Assembly (NCBI GenBank): GCA_964459165.1
Contig: CAYWKM010000001.1
Location: 1 to 50,778 of the forward strand
Direction: 5' to 3'
Source: RGIG4074 sp964459165
GTDB lineage: Bacteria > Bacillota > Clostridia > Christensenellales > Borkfalkiaceae
Length of the DNA stretch: 50,778 nt
The translations under genes and the position numbers were made by a program. Each line of letters starts with the position of its first letter. Positions within the stretch are counted from its first letter, which is position 1. Below the pieces are notes generated by a model. The model was not told the origin of the DNA and did not search any database. It worked only from the letters and a program-made list of their open reading frames with translations. Shown here one piece after another: positions 33,168-41,209 of this stretch.

Positions 33168-33193
33168 AAGCGCAGGCTTTCACGCCTGCGCTT
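33168..33193 (+). terminator. Terminator of the 845-residue surface gene
   Basis: AAGCGCAGGC and GCCTGCGCTT form a ten-base perfect stem with a six-base loop, followed by CCGTTTTGCTCTTTTC. Confidence 0.8.
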
Positions 33194-33302
33194 CCGTTTT
33201 GCTCTTTTCTCTGTGAATAGAAAATCTCTTAAAAGCTGCCGCTCGCGCAGCTTCGCCCTCCCCTAACGGGTCGGTAAAATTCAATCGACAGAAACAAAAA
33301 TA

Positions 33303-33332
33303 CCGCTGCGAATCGACGAGGACCCGCAACGG
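33303..33332. terminator. Terminator between the convergent surface and arabinanase genes
   Basis: CCGCTGC (33303-33309) and GCAACGG (33326-33332) form a stem. On the plus strand a long T run (CTTTTTTTATTTTTT) follows; on the minus strand TATTTTTG follows. It ends the arabinanase-like gene and backs up the upstream terminator. Confidence 0.65.
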
Positions 33333-33348
33333 CTTTTTTTATTTTTTA

Positions 33349-35457
33349 TTAAGATTGCGTGCTTACGTTGTTCATAAACATCGCGTAACCGTACTGTTGA
33401 CCCATTGCCGTAACGGTGAAACCGAAGCAATCCTGATCGTCGAGCCAAGAAGGCGTTACAACGCCGTAATAGGTATCTCCGCCGGTGATCATTACCTTGA
33501 TGTAATTATCGCCGAACATACTCCAGGTTCCCTCCGCGTCGCCGGAAATCGTGTGATCGGAGTTTAGCTTGACGGATTGAGAATAGCATACGGCGGAACC
33601 AAGCTTTCCTTCCAAACAAATCATCTTAAATTCGTTGTTCTTCGTATAAGCCAAAAGCTCCTCTTCGCTTACGCTTCTGTTCGTTTCGCCGCCGTACCGG
33701 TTGGCGTTGATACAAATATCTCCTTTGCTGTTTAAATAGTATTGATGCGTCTGAACGAGGAAATCAATGCTGGTATGATTTTCGATCCACTTTTGGAAGG
33801 ATTGCGTCCTCGTGATATAGGCGGCGATATTCTTTCCGTTATCCGTCGTGAACAGATCGTTGTGTCCGGGGAGAATAATATCCATATTATATTCGACCAC
33901 TTCGCCGTCCGTCTCCACGCCGTCCGTCCAATCCCGCCAAACAAACGCGCTCATATACTGATTGCCCTTTCTCGTACCCGTACCGTCGTTCCAAATGAAA
34001 TCGCCCTTTACGGAACGATAAATTCCCTCGACGCTCTCGCTTCTGCCGCCCCACATCGCGTAAGCGGTAGCGAGCCCGTCATAAGAATGCATACTGTAAT
34101 AATAGGTGGGAATCGTCTCGGTAATCTCCCCGTTATCGTCGTAAATGTTTACGTTGTCATGACGCGCAATCACGGGAGCCTCCATCGACTGTCTCGAAAT
34201 ATTCTTTCCGTAGAAATCCGTAGACCAGCCGATTTTTTCGCCGTCCTCATCCTCGTCGGTATTTTTGTAATTATTGTAAAGCTCGACCGCCTCGTCGGAA
34301 TAAGCCCTGATCGTCTCATAATCGAGGAATTTTCCATCCTTATACACGCCGTCTTTTCTGAGCCCCGTTTCGGGATTGAGTTCGAGAATGTAATCGCCCG
34401 TTCCAAAGGAACCGTACGCCATATACATCCTTCCGTCCGGCGTATAGATAATTTGGGGATCGATCGAATTGACGTCGAGTCCGCCGCGGGCGTCGGTATA
34501 AATGACGCTCTGCATCAGGATCCCCTTAAACGAAAAGCTTTCCGCTTCCAGCGTATCCGAATAGAAGAGCATAATCGCCGCAGTGGAAAAAGTCGTCTTC
34601 TCGCCGCCTACCGTGAGAGTAACCCCGTCGTCCGTTCCGTCTACGACGCAAGTGTACAGCCAATAGCCGCCGCCGTATGCGGGAACGATATCGGGAGCCC
34701 ACCAGGAAGCCGTCGAAGCGGCCGAACTGATCAGCGCCTTATCTCCGTCGTAAAGCCATTCGTACAAATCGGCGAGGTCGCTTTGTTTGCCGTTCGTCGC
34801 CTTGCCTTGATAAGCCCAATGAATCAGATCGTAGGATTTTCTGATTTCGTTGCCGTCGTTCCAACCGGTGGAGAAAATATAGTATGCCTTTTGCCCGTCT
34901 TCCTCGGTCACTTCGATGAGCGAAGGATCGTGCGTGCCGCCCAAAAGCGCGCCGCTCTGCGAATAATCGGCTGCCGTCATAGAAAATTGATTGTGGGGAT
35001 CTTCTACATAAGCGGGCGCCACGTCAACCGTGACGGTATCGAGCACGTTGCCCGAGCTCGCCAAGAGCGTGAGCGTAACGGTTCCCTCGCTTACCGCCGT
35101 CAACGTCATCGTATCGGCGTCCCACGTAGCGACCTGAGAGACGTCCACCGTCTGATAGTTTCTCTGAATGCTCGCTTTGCCCTTATCGGAATATCCGCCG
35201 GGATAGACGGGCGTGCTGGTCGTCGCGGTTACCTCGATATCGGCGGATACGCCTTCGGCGAGAACCAATTGATATTGCGTGTCCTTTTCCGAAATAAAAC
35301 CGGATTCGTAATTGTCATAGCAAATCGTCGCCCCGTGCGCGCTGGCGACGTAAACGGTTTCCTGCTTTACTTTTTCCTTACAGGCGGAAAGCAGTCCGGC
35401 AGCCGTAACCGTCATCAATGCGGACAAGCCGATAGCCAAAACCTTCGATTTTTTCAT
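33349..35457 (-). CDS. Lipoprotein, GH43 endo-arabinanase-like
   Basis: A 702-residue secreted enzyme likely to cleave alpha-1,5-arabinan. A lipobox (GLLSAC, C26) shows anchoring at the outer face of the membrane. Residues about 35-150 form an Ig-like domain (bacterial Big type, ending LDTVTVDVAP). The five-blade propeller has the catalytic base in GGTHDPSLIEV, the pKa-tuning Asp in SIDPQIIYTPDGRMYMAYGSF, the acid Glu in RQSMEAPVIARHD and the LPGHNDLF segment of arabinanases. The C-terminal beta domain (EGTWSMFGDNYIKV) is as in B. subtilis Abn2. Stands alone with its own promoter; MsmX in this window could power uptake of its products. Confidence 0.8.
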   Translation of the reverse strand: MKKSKVLAIGLSALMTVTAAGLLSACKEKVKQETVYVASAHGATICYDNYESGFISEKDTQYQLVLAEGVSADIEVTATTSTPVYPGGYSDKGKASIQRNYQTVDVSQVATWDADTMTLTAVSEGTVTLTLLASSGNVLDTVTVDVAPAYVEDPHNQFSMTAADYSQSGALLGGTHDPSLIEVTEEDGQKAYYIFSTGWNDGNEIRKSYDLIHWAYQGKATNGKQSDLADLYEWLYDGDKALISSAASTASWWAPDIVPAYGGGYWLYTCVVDGTDDGVTLTVGGEKTTFSTAAIMLFYSDTLEAESFSFKGILMQSVIYTDARGGLDVNSIDPQIIYTPDGRMYMAYGSFGTGDYILELNPETGLRKDGVYKDGKFLDYETIRAYSDEAVELYNNYKNTDEDEDGEKIGWSTDFYGKNISRQSMEAPVIARHDNVNIYDDNGEITETIPTYYYSMHSYDGLATAYAMWGGRSESVEGIYRSVKGDFIWNDGTGTRKGNQYMSAFVWRDWTDGVETDGEVVEYNMDIILPGHNDLFTTDNGKNIAAYITRTQSFQKWIENHTSIDFLVQTHQYYLNSKGDICINANRYGGETNRSVSEEELLAYTKNNEFKMICLEGKLGSAVCYSQSVKLNSDHTISGDAEGTWSMFGDNYIKVMITGGDTYYGVVTPSWLDDQDCFGFTVTAMGQQYGYAMFMNNVSTQS

Positions 35458-35489
35458 AAAGTTTTCCCCTTTATAAAATATTTTTTATT

Positions 35490-35518
35490 ATTCTAACATA
35501 AAATTCCCTTATTTGCAA
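35490..35518 (-). promoter_or_regulatory. Promoter of the arabinanase-like gene
   Basis: Minus-strand TTGCAA (35513-35518) and TAGAAT (35490-35495), spacer 17 bases, about 33 bases before the start codon with an AAAGGGGA ribosome site in between. No clear operator repeat was seen. Confidence 0.6.
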
Positions 35519-35675
35519 TACAATTTTTCCATTTTTTATCAAATTTTTCATATTCGCGTCTCGATAGAAAATCAAAAAAGCGCAAATCGGATTCAAGCTT
35601 TTCGACCATTGGAAAGAAATCCGCGAAAAGCCCCCTTCCGCTTCCGTATTTTTCGCCTTGTTCCCGATAAAAAAA

Positions 35676-35697
35676 GGCCCGGAAGGATTTCCGGACC
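35676..35697 (-). terminator. Terminator of the 82-residue membrane gene
   Basis: On the minus strand GGTCCGGAA (35689-35697) pairs with TTCCGGGCC (35676-35684) around four bases, then a run of seven T follows. Typical Rho-independent terminator. Confidence 0.85.
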
Positions 35698-35722
35698 CCA
35701 GACTTTTCGTCTATGTTGATCA

Positions 35723-35971
35723 TTACGCTACAAAGAAACTGATTTTTCCGCTGAGAACCGTCGTAATGAGATCGACGACCCACGCAATGGTATTGCCGAT
35801 ACCGGTGATAAGGACGAGAATTCCCACGACCAAGGTGACGACGTTCCTGTCTTCGACGAATCTGACGATTCTGTATACGCCGCCGATCAACCATCCGAGA
35901 AAAATCTGGAGAAGAACCTTGGCGATATAGGGAAGAGCGTCGTATTGTCCGGTATAAGGTTTGTTTGCCAT
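35723..35971 (-). CDS. Small two-segment membrane protein
   Basis: An 82-residue protein with two hydrophobic helices (about residues 17-38, LLQIFLGWLIGGVYRIVRFV, and 45-75). No family is assigned with certainty; it resembles small bacterial TM2-like or YqaE/PMP3-like membrane proteins in the motif FLGWLIGGVYRI. It has a strong CAAGGAGAT ribosome site, its own promoter and terminator, so it is a real single-gene unit. Function unknown; stress or envelope roles are common for such proteins. Confidence 0.65.
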   Translation of the reverse strand: MANKPYTGQYDALPYIAKVLLQIFLGWLIGGVYRIVRFVEDRNVVTLVVGILVLITGIGNTIAWVVDLITTVLSGKISFFVA

Positions 35972-36272
35972 AATATGATATCTCCTTGCATTATTTTTTT
36001 ATAAGAAAACCGCCGACTTCCGCAAAACGAGAAAAGCCGCTCGCTTTCTCATAATTTTATACGATTATATCATAACAAAACGAAATACTCAATACTTTTT
36101 TCGATATTTTTTATTTCTCCCTTCTTTTTTCCGATTTCCTCACGCCTTTTTCGCACCCGTGATCGGACGGAGCGTAGAAGACCTCTCCTTATCGCCGTAG
36201 GAAATATCCTTCCAATAGGGGGAATCTCATCGCCGCGCGTTTGGAGCCGAAAAAAATCAAACAACCCCGTAC
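35972..36272. other. AT-rich intergenic region
   Basis: About 300 bases between the small membrane gene and the patatin-like gene, both on the minus strand. It holds the promoter of the small gene and, in its leader, a hairpin (GAGAAAGC paired with GGCTTTTCTC, around 36033-36055). The rest, near the end of the patatin-like gene, has no clear terminator or gene. Confidence 0.5.
36064..36092 (-). promoter_or_regulatory. Promoter of the 82-residue membrane gene
   Basis: Minus-strand TTGAGT (36087-36092) and TATAAT (36064-36069) with a 17-base spacer; the leader of about 85 bases contains a small hairpin. Confidence 0.7.
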
Positions 36273-37073
36273 TTATCCCTTTTTCCCGAGCAAACGCCCG
36301 ATCCTTTCACGGCTCTCTCGCCCGCTTTCATACCCGCGCTCATATGCGAGCGCGAAGCTTTTCAGCGAATACTGACTGATATCTCCCAAAGAGGGCTCGA
36401 TCCATAAATGATAGCTCTCTTTTCTCTTTTCCTTTAAAAGAGCCGTCTGCCCCGCGTCCATCACGTCGATCGCCCGCAGGAGCGCCTCGACCGTATTTTG
36501 GGGCGGTTCCTTTATTTCGGATAGCGTCGCGAGAACGTCCACCGCCACAATGATATCGGCGTCCCCCTCCAAGAGAGCGACGGGTACGCGATCGACGACG
36601 CCGCCGTCCGCCAGCAACTCCCCTTGATCCGTCAGAACGGGCTGAAAGATCGCCGGCATGGCGCAGGAAGCCGCGACCGCGTCCGCGACGAATCCGCGTT
36701 CGAATACGCGGCTCTTCCCCTTTAATAAATCGGCGGCGACGCACCGAAAGGGAACTTTCAGTTCGTCGAAGGTGAGACAGCCGAGGTATTTTTTTAGAAG
36801 CTCCCTCAATTTGTCCGTACGGAAGAAGCCGCTGCTTTTCCACAGGCGGAAATCGGGAGAGATAAAGTCGGTCAATTTTAACGAAAAGACGATATCCTTC
36901 AATTCCGCCATGCGAACGCCCGCCGCATACGCCGCTCCGACGACCGCGCCCATGGAGCATCCCGCGACGCAGTCGGGAAAAATCCCCTCCTCCTCCAACG
37001 CCTGCAAAAAACCGATGTGCGCCGCGCCGCGCGCGCCTCCCGCCCCGAGACAGACGCCTAATCTTTTACTCAT
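36273..37073 (-). CDS. ylbK: Patatin-like phospholipase family protein (YlbK)
   Basis: A 266-residue serine acyl hydrolase of the patatin/RssA family. The oxyanion loop GAGGARGAAHIGFLQAL (near residue 10), the nucleophile elbow GCSMG (near 40) and the catalytic DGG motif (LLADGGVVDRVP, near 157) are all present, so it should be active on phospholipid or related esters. The start at 37073 (MSKRLGVCLG) has a TAGGAGGA-like site; the frame is open for 88 codons more but that part only crosses the divergent gene. It lies next to ylbJ in the rsmD-coaD-ylbJ-ylbK neighbourhood known from Bacillus, though here on the opposite strand from ylbJ. Confidence 0.82.
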   Translation of the reverse strand: MSKRLGVCLGAGGARGAAHIGFLQALEEEGIFPDCVAGCSMGAVVGAAYAAGVRMAELKDIVFSLKLTDFISPDFRLWKSSGFFRTDKLRELLKKYLGCLTFDELKVPFRCVAADLLKGKSRVFERGFVADAVAASCAMPAIFQPVLTDQGELLADGGVVDRVPVALLEGDADIIVAVDVLATLSEIKEPPQNTVEALLRAIDVMDAGQTALLKEKRKESYHLWIEPSLGDISQYSLKSFALAYERGYESGRESRERIGRLLGKKG

Positions 37074-37104
37074 AAATCCTCCTTTCCCCGTCATATATTG
37101 CGAT

Positions 37105-38079
37105 ATGAAAACAAAACTTTTTCGAAGAATCCCGCGTATCTCGCTGTTCCTTCTGTTCATTATTATTTCCCTTTTGCTGATAACGATACCGGAAAGATAT
37201 ATCGAAGAATGTCGTACGGGAATTTCCCTCTGGGCGGTCTGCGTCCTGCCCGCGACTTTTCCCTTTTTATTTATCACCGCGCTCTTAACGCGTCTCGGAT
37301 ACGTAAATAAACTTTCCTCTCTGCTTGCGCCCCTCACGAAAAGGCTGTTTCGCTTGTCGGGCGTTTCCGGCTATGTGCTCGTCATGAGCATGATCTCCGG
37401 ATATCCCGTAGGCGCGAAAATTTTATGCGATTTGAGGGAAGGGGACCTCCTCTCTCCCGCCGAAGCGGAAAAAATGAGCGTAATCGCCTCCACCTCCGGT
37501 CCGCTCTTTATCATAGGAAGCGTGGGAAACAATATGTTCCGCAGCTTCAAAGCGGGCGTCTTTATCTTACTCGCCCATTTCCTCGCAACCGTCCTTACGG
37601 GCGTATTTTTCCGCGGCGTTCCCTGCCCCTCCGGCTTCGATCGCCTGCGCCCGCCGAAGCGGGAGGACGACGTCCTCTATGCGAGCATGTATTCCTCCGT
37701 CGTTTCCGTTTTATGCGTGGGGGGATTTATCGTCGTCTTTTACGTCCTTTCCTGCATGACGAGCGATCTTCGCGTCCTCGCCCCCTTCGCCTTTCTGCTC
37801 GAAAAAATACCCCCTTTTCAAGGGCTCGGCGACGCTTTTTGCCGCGGTCTCATCGAAATGACGGGCGGATGCAAAGCTTTGAGCGCGTCTCCGTCCGCCT
37901 ATTCCGCCGCCCTCTGCGCCTTTTTGATCACGCTCGGCGGATGCAGCATTCTCATGCAGCAGATCGCCTATTTCAAAAAAGCGAGAATAAAGATTCGACT
38001 CTTTATTCTCGCAAAATTGATACAAGCCGCGCTTTCCTTCGTCTTTTGCCTCGCGCTTTGCCTGATCTTCGGCTTCTAA
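37105..38079 (+). CDS. ylbJ: Sporulation integral membrane protein YlbJ-like
   Basis: A 324-residue multi-pass protein with about eight hydrophobic segments and the family motif VLPATFPFLFITALLTRLG, then SGYVLVMSMISGYPVGAKILCDL near residue 95-115 and the second repeat with FCRGLIEMTGGCKAL near 255. These are nucleoside-recognition (Gate) domain elements; B. subtilis YlbJ is needed for proper spores. It is shorter than Bacillus YlbJ (about 400 residues). The ATG at 37105 is only 31 bases from the divergent ylbK start and has no ribosome site; TATATT at 37094-37099 may be its -10 box. Confidence 0.75.
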   Translation: MKTKLFRRIPRISLFLLFIIISLLLITIPERYIEECRTGISLWAVCVLPATFPFLFITALLTRLGYVNKLSSLLAPLTKRLFRLSGVSGYVLVMSMISGYPVGAKILCDLREGDLLSPAEAEKMSVIASTSGPLFIIGSVGNNMFRSFKAGVFILLAHFLATVLTGVFFRGVPCPSGFDRLRPPKREDDVLYASMYSSVVSVLCVGGFIVVFYVLSCMTSDLRVLAPFAFLLEKIPPFQGLGDAFCRGLIEMTGGCKALSASPSAYSAALCAFLITLGGCSILMQQIAYFKKARIKIRLFILAKLIQAALSFVFCLALCLIFGF

Positions 38080-38080
38080 A

Positions 38081-38097
38081 AAGCGGAGAATCCGCTT
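38081..38097 (-). terminator. Terminator hairpin overlapping the pheA stop
   Basis: AAGCGGA (38081-38087) and TCCGCTT (38091-38097) pair around three bases. On the minus strand the stem is followed by TTTTAG, fitting termination of the pheA transcript. The hairpin includes the pheA stop codon and lies between two convergent genes. Confidence 0.6.
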
Positions 38098-38893
38098 AAT
38101 ATGCGCCCAAAATTTTAAAGGAGCTGCACTCCGAACGAATATCTTCGATCGCCTTCTTTACCTTCCAATCGGAATAATCTCCTTCGAATTCGATAAAAAA
38201 GCTGTATTCCCCCGGGCTCGTCCGTATGGGACGACTCTCGATCTTCGTCATATTCAGATCGTATACATAGATCACCTGCAAAAGCTTTAAGAGCGCGCCC
38301 GGACGGTGACGGCAGCTGGCGTGAAAAAATACTCTCTTCGTATGCTCGGCGATGTTCTCCTTTCCCCGTTTCAAAAGAAGAAAATGCGTAAAATTGCTCG
38401 CTTCGTTGGAAATGCTCTTTTCCGATAAAACGATTCCCTCCCTTTTGACGTGCGAGCCGACGATGCCCGCGCACGTTTCGTCGACGATCTTTTCAAGGCC
38501 TTCCGCCGTGGAATCGACCGCCTCCCGTTTCGCGTTCGGAAGATATTCGTTTAAGAAATCCGAGCACTGTCCGAGCGCCTGCGGATGGGAATAGACCGTT
38601 CGGATCTTATCGAGCGAAGATCCGCTCAAATAAGCGAGCCGATGCTCGATCTTCAAAACATACTCCTTCACGGCGTATAAATCCTCCGTCCTTTGCAGGA
38701 GATCGAGATTTTGCAGAACGCCTCCCTGAATGCTGTTTTCAATGGGAAGAACGACCGCGTCCGATTCCCCCTTACAAAGGCTGGCGATCGCCTGTAAAAA
38801 GGTGGAACAGGGAACGATCTCCGCCTCGGGGGATAATTCGCGCGCCGCAAGGCAGGAATAACTGCCGTCGGGACCTAAACAGGAAACTTTCAT
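38096..38893 (-). CDS. pheA: Prephenate dehydratase with ACT domain
   Basis: A 265-residue monofunctional enzyme converting prephenate to phenylpyruvate in phenylalanine synthesis. The catalytic domain shows VVLPIENSIQGGVLQNLDLL near residue 60 and the segment SNEASNFTHFLLL near 165, where most relatives have TRF; the Arg is His here. The C-terminal ACT domain has HRPGALLKLLQVI and the ESRP phenylalanine-binding motif, so feedback inhibition is expected. The ATG at 38893 starts a normal N-terminus (MKVSCLGPDGSY), with AGGAGG 14 bases upstream; an in-frame TTG lies 11 codons earlier. Downstream of aroF in one operon. Confidence 0.88.
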   Translation of the reverse strand: MKVSCLGPDGSYSCLAARELSPEAEIVPCSTFLQAIASLCKGESDAVVLPIENSIQGGVLQNLDLLQRTEDLYAVKEYVLKIEHRLAYLSGSSLDKIRTVYSHPQALGQCSDFLNEYLPNAKREAVDSTAEGLEKIVDETCAGIVGSHVKREGIVLSEKSISNEASNFTHFLLLKRGKENIAEHTKRVFFHASCRHRPGALLKLLQVIYVYDLNMTKIESRPIRTSPGEYSFFIEFEGDYSDWKVKKAIEDIRSECSSFKILGAY

Positions 38894-38950
38894 CGTGAGA
38901 ATTCCGACCTCCTTCTCCTCTTTCAAAATTTTTTCCGAATAAAAAATTGC

Positions 38951-39979
38951 TTATACCTTTTCCGCGATATCCAAAATCAGCCTTTCGGTATCCTCCCAGC
39001 CGAGGCAAGGATCGGTGATCGATTTGCCGTAAACTTCGTCTCTCGGCTGACAGCCCTCTACGAGAAAGCTCTCGATCATGAAGCCCTTGACGATCCTTTT
39101 GAAATCGGCGTCGTAAAGACGGTTCTGCAAAACCTCCTCCACGATACGGATCTGCTGCTTGAATTTTTTGTTTGAATTGGAATGATTGCTGTCTATAATG
39201 ATGGCGGGATTGCTTAGTATATCGCTCGACTTCGCGTAATGCTCGTAAACCTTCATGACGGTTTCGTAATGGAAATTGGGAATATCGTTTCCGTAGGAAT
39301 CCACTCTTCCCCTCAGCACGACGTGCGTATAGGGATTGCCCGTCGTTTTCACCTGATAGTGATTGTATTTGAACACCTGTCTGCTCTGCGCCGCAAAGAC
39401 GGAATTCATCAACACGGGAATGCTTCCGCCCATAGGGTTCTTCATGCCGACGGGAACGTCGATGCCCGAAGCGACGAGACGATGAAATTGATTTTCGCTC
39501 GACCTTGCGCCGACGGCGACGTAAGAGAGCAGATCCTCTACGTAAGGATAATTTTCGGGGTAGAGCATCTCGTCCGCGGCGGTCAGTCCGGACGCGTGAA
39601 TCGCGTCGATATGCAGCTGGCGAATGACCATCAGTCCCTTTAAAATATCTTCTTCGCCGTTCGGATCGGGCTGAGAAAACATCCCCTTATATCCGACGCC
39701 CTTGGTGCGCGGCTTATTGGTGTAAATTCTCGGAACGATGACGATTTTATCCTTTACCTTTTCGTTGAGCTTGCCGAGACGCTCGATATATTCGAGGACG
39801 GGAGCGGGCTCGTGCGCCGAACAGGGACCTATGATGAGGAGAAGCTTATCGACCGAACCGTCGATGACGGCTTTCACCAAAGCGTCCCTCTCCCGCTTAA
39901 TCTTTTTCGCTTCCGCAGAGAGAGGTCTCTGCTGCAAGATATATTCCGGCTCCGGAATAAGAATTTGTTTTTCAAACAT
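38951..39979 (-). CDS. aroF: 3-deoxy-7-phosphoheptulonate synthase (DAHP synthase, AroG/AroF type)
   Basis: A 342-residue class I-alpha DAHP synthase, first step of the shikimate pathway (phosphoenolpyruvate plus erythrose-4-phosphate). Motifs: LLIIGPCSAHEPAP near residue 50, RIYTNKPRTKGVGYKG near 85, GARSSENQFHR near 145, VGMKNPMGGS near 165, HVVLRG near 205, DSNHSNSNKKF near 250, and GKSITDPCLGWEDTERLI at the end. It is the E. coli-like form with an N-terminal extension that carries feedback sites in relatives. Two ATG codons are close; 39979 has AAAGGA at a good distance. It overlaps the XRE-CoaD gene by eight bases. Confidence 0.88.
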   Translation of the reverse strand: MFEKQILIPEPEYILQQRPLSAEAKKIKRERDALVKAVIDGSVDKLLLIIGPCSAHEPAPVLEYIERLGKLNEKVKDKIVIVPRIYTNKPRTKGVGYKGMFSQPDPNGEEDILKGLMVIRQLHIDAIHASGLTAADEMLYPENYPYVEDLLSYVAVGARSSENQFHRLVASGIDVPVGMKNPMGGSIPVLMNSVFAAQSRQVFKYNHYQVKTTGNPYTHVVLRGRVDSYGNDIPNFHYETVMKVYEHYAKSSDILSNPAIIIDSNHSNSNKKFKQQIRIVEEVLQNRLYDADFKRIVKGFMIESFLVEGCQPRDEVYGKSITDPCLGWEDTERLILDIAEKV

Positions 39980-40667
39980 AATCGCCATCCTTTGTTTTCT
40001 GTAAAAATTTTTCGACGATGTAATCTTTTACTTTCGGCGAAACATAGCCGTCGATGGGCTTGCCGAACAGCAATGAATTTTTGACCGTGGAAGAGCTGAT
40101 GTGCAAATATTCCTGACGGCAGGGAAGATAGATTTCAATCAGATCCCCGTAAAGCCGTTTGCTGGCGTAAAAATCGGAATTTTCGTAATCGAAATCGATG
40201 GCGTTGCGCAAGCCTCTCACGTAAAAGGGAACGCCTTCCTTTTGGAGCAAATCCACTGCGATTCCCTCCCAGCTCAGCGTCCTGACGCGCTTATTTCCGC
40301 CGTAAAGCCTATCGATGATTTCCATTCTTTCGTCGATCGTAAACATAGGCTTCTTGCTTTTATTGATCATGACGGCGACGACGACCTCGTCGAAAATTTT
40401 TAACGCCTCGTTTACCGTCTGCTCGTGTCCGAGCGTAAAGGGGTCGAACGTACCCGCAAACACGCACTTCTTCCTTGTATCCTTCCCTCCGAGAAGGTAA
40501 TCCGTCGAGACGGAGTAATATTCGGAAAGCTTAAGAAGGGAAGTCGCGTCGAGTTCCCTTTTGCCCGACTCGTAATAAGAGACGGCAGACGACGTAACGC
40601 CTAAAACGGAGGCGACCTCCTGCTGCGTTTTGCCGAACTTTATTCTCAATTCTTTTAATCTGTTCAT
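39972..40667 (-). CDS. coaD: XRE helix-turn-helix fused to phosphopantetheine adenylyltransferase
   Basis: A 231-residue protein with two parts. Residues 1-60 are a Cro/CI-type helix-turn-helix (KTQQEVASVLGVTSSAVSYYESGKRELD). Residues 67-226 form CoaD, which makes dephospho-CoA from ATP and 4'-phosphopantetheine: the nucleotidyl-transferase motif GTFDPFTLGH (72-81), basic KKPMF (105-109), VRGLRN (150-155) and ISSSTVK (190-196) are intact. Normal CoaD has about 160 residues and no DNA-binding part. The start overlaps the rsmD stop (ATGA), and no start site for a separate CoaD is evident at the domain border, so the fusion looks real. It is followed, with overlap, by aroF. Confidence 0.88.
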   Translation of the reverse strand: MNRLKELRIKFGKTQQEVASVLGVTSSAVSYYESGKRELDATSLLKLSEYYSVSTDYLLGGKDTRKKCVFAGTFDPFTLGHEQTVNEALKIFDEVVVAVMINKSKKPMFTIDERMEIIDRLYGGNKRVRTLSWEGIAVDLLQKEGVPFYVRGLRNAIDFDYENSDFYASKRLYGDLIEIYLPCRQEYLHISSSTVKNSLLFGKPIDGYVSPKVKDYIVEKFLQKTKDGDYV

Positions 40668-41206
40668 ATATGCTTTATCTTTCTGAAAAAACTCAAATAG
40701 GTCTTTCCGTATCCCCTCGCGTCGAAACGTTCCAAGCCCTCTATCCTCTCCTCTATGAGACGATCCTTTTCACAGACGGCGACGCCGCCGTCGGACAAGA
40801 GTCCCCTCCGAGCGATTTTTTCGAGCGCGGAAGCCTCCAACGCCTCCTTATAGGGAGGATCGAGAAAAATAATATCAAACGTTCCGCTCACTCTGTCGAG
40901 AGCCGACATATAATCGTAATTTAAAATTTCCTGTCCTTCGATTTTCAGCGCCCGCAGGTTCCTTTTTAAAATTTCGACGCTCGCTTTCGCCGAATCGTTG
41001 AAGACGACTTCCTTCGCCCCGCGGCTGAGCGCCTCGATTCCCAAATTTCCGCTGCCGCAGAACAAATCGAGGACGCGGCTGCCGTATATCCGCGGCGATA
41101 AAATGCCGAACAACGATTCCTTCACCCGATCGGAAGTGGGGCGCAGGCCTTCGCTGTCAAATCCGACGAGAACGCGGCTTCTGTATTTACCGGCGATAAT
41201 TCTCAT
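40664..41206 (-). CDS. rsmD: 16S rRNA (guanine966-N2)-methyltransferase RsmD
   Basis: A 180-residue SAM-dependent methylase acting on 16S rRNA in the 30S subunit. RPTSDRVKESLFGIL near residue 25, the SAM-binding VLDLFCGSGNLGIEALSRGA near 45-65, and the catalytic LDPPYKEAL near 115 are characteristic. Followed by coaD, as in Bacillus and most Bacillota, with a four-base stop/start overlap. Confidence 0.92.
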   Translation of the reverse strand: MRIIAGKYRSRVLVGFDSEGLRPTSDRVKESLFGILSPRIYGSRVLDLFCGSGNLGIEALSRGAKEVVFNDSAKASVEILKRNLRALKIEGQEILNYDYMSALDRVSGTFDIIFLDPPYKEALEASALEKIARRGLLSDGGVAVCEKDRLIEERIEGLERFDARGYGKTYLSFFRKIKHI

Positions 41207-41209
41207 CGT

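Noticed and set aside
33742..35496. A 584-codon open frame on the plus strand opposite the arabinanase-like gene
   Set aside because: It is fully antisense to a gene with clear GH43 motifs and lipobox, and has no recognisable domain or ribosome site; codon bias of the true gene explains the open frame.
36658..37104. Upstream extension of ylbJ by 149 codons
   Set aside because: This part is antisense to the conserved patatin-like gene and lacks membrane segments; homologues start near the ATG at 37105.
37074..37337. Upstream extension of the patatin-like gene by 88 codons
   Set aside because: It crosses the divergent ylbJ gene, and a strong ribosome site precedes the ATG at 37073 next to the conserved GAGGARG motif.
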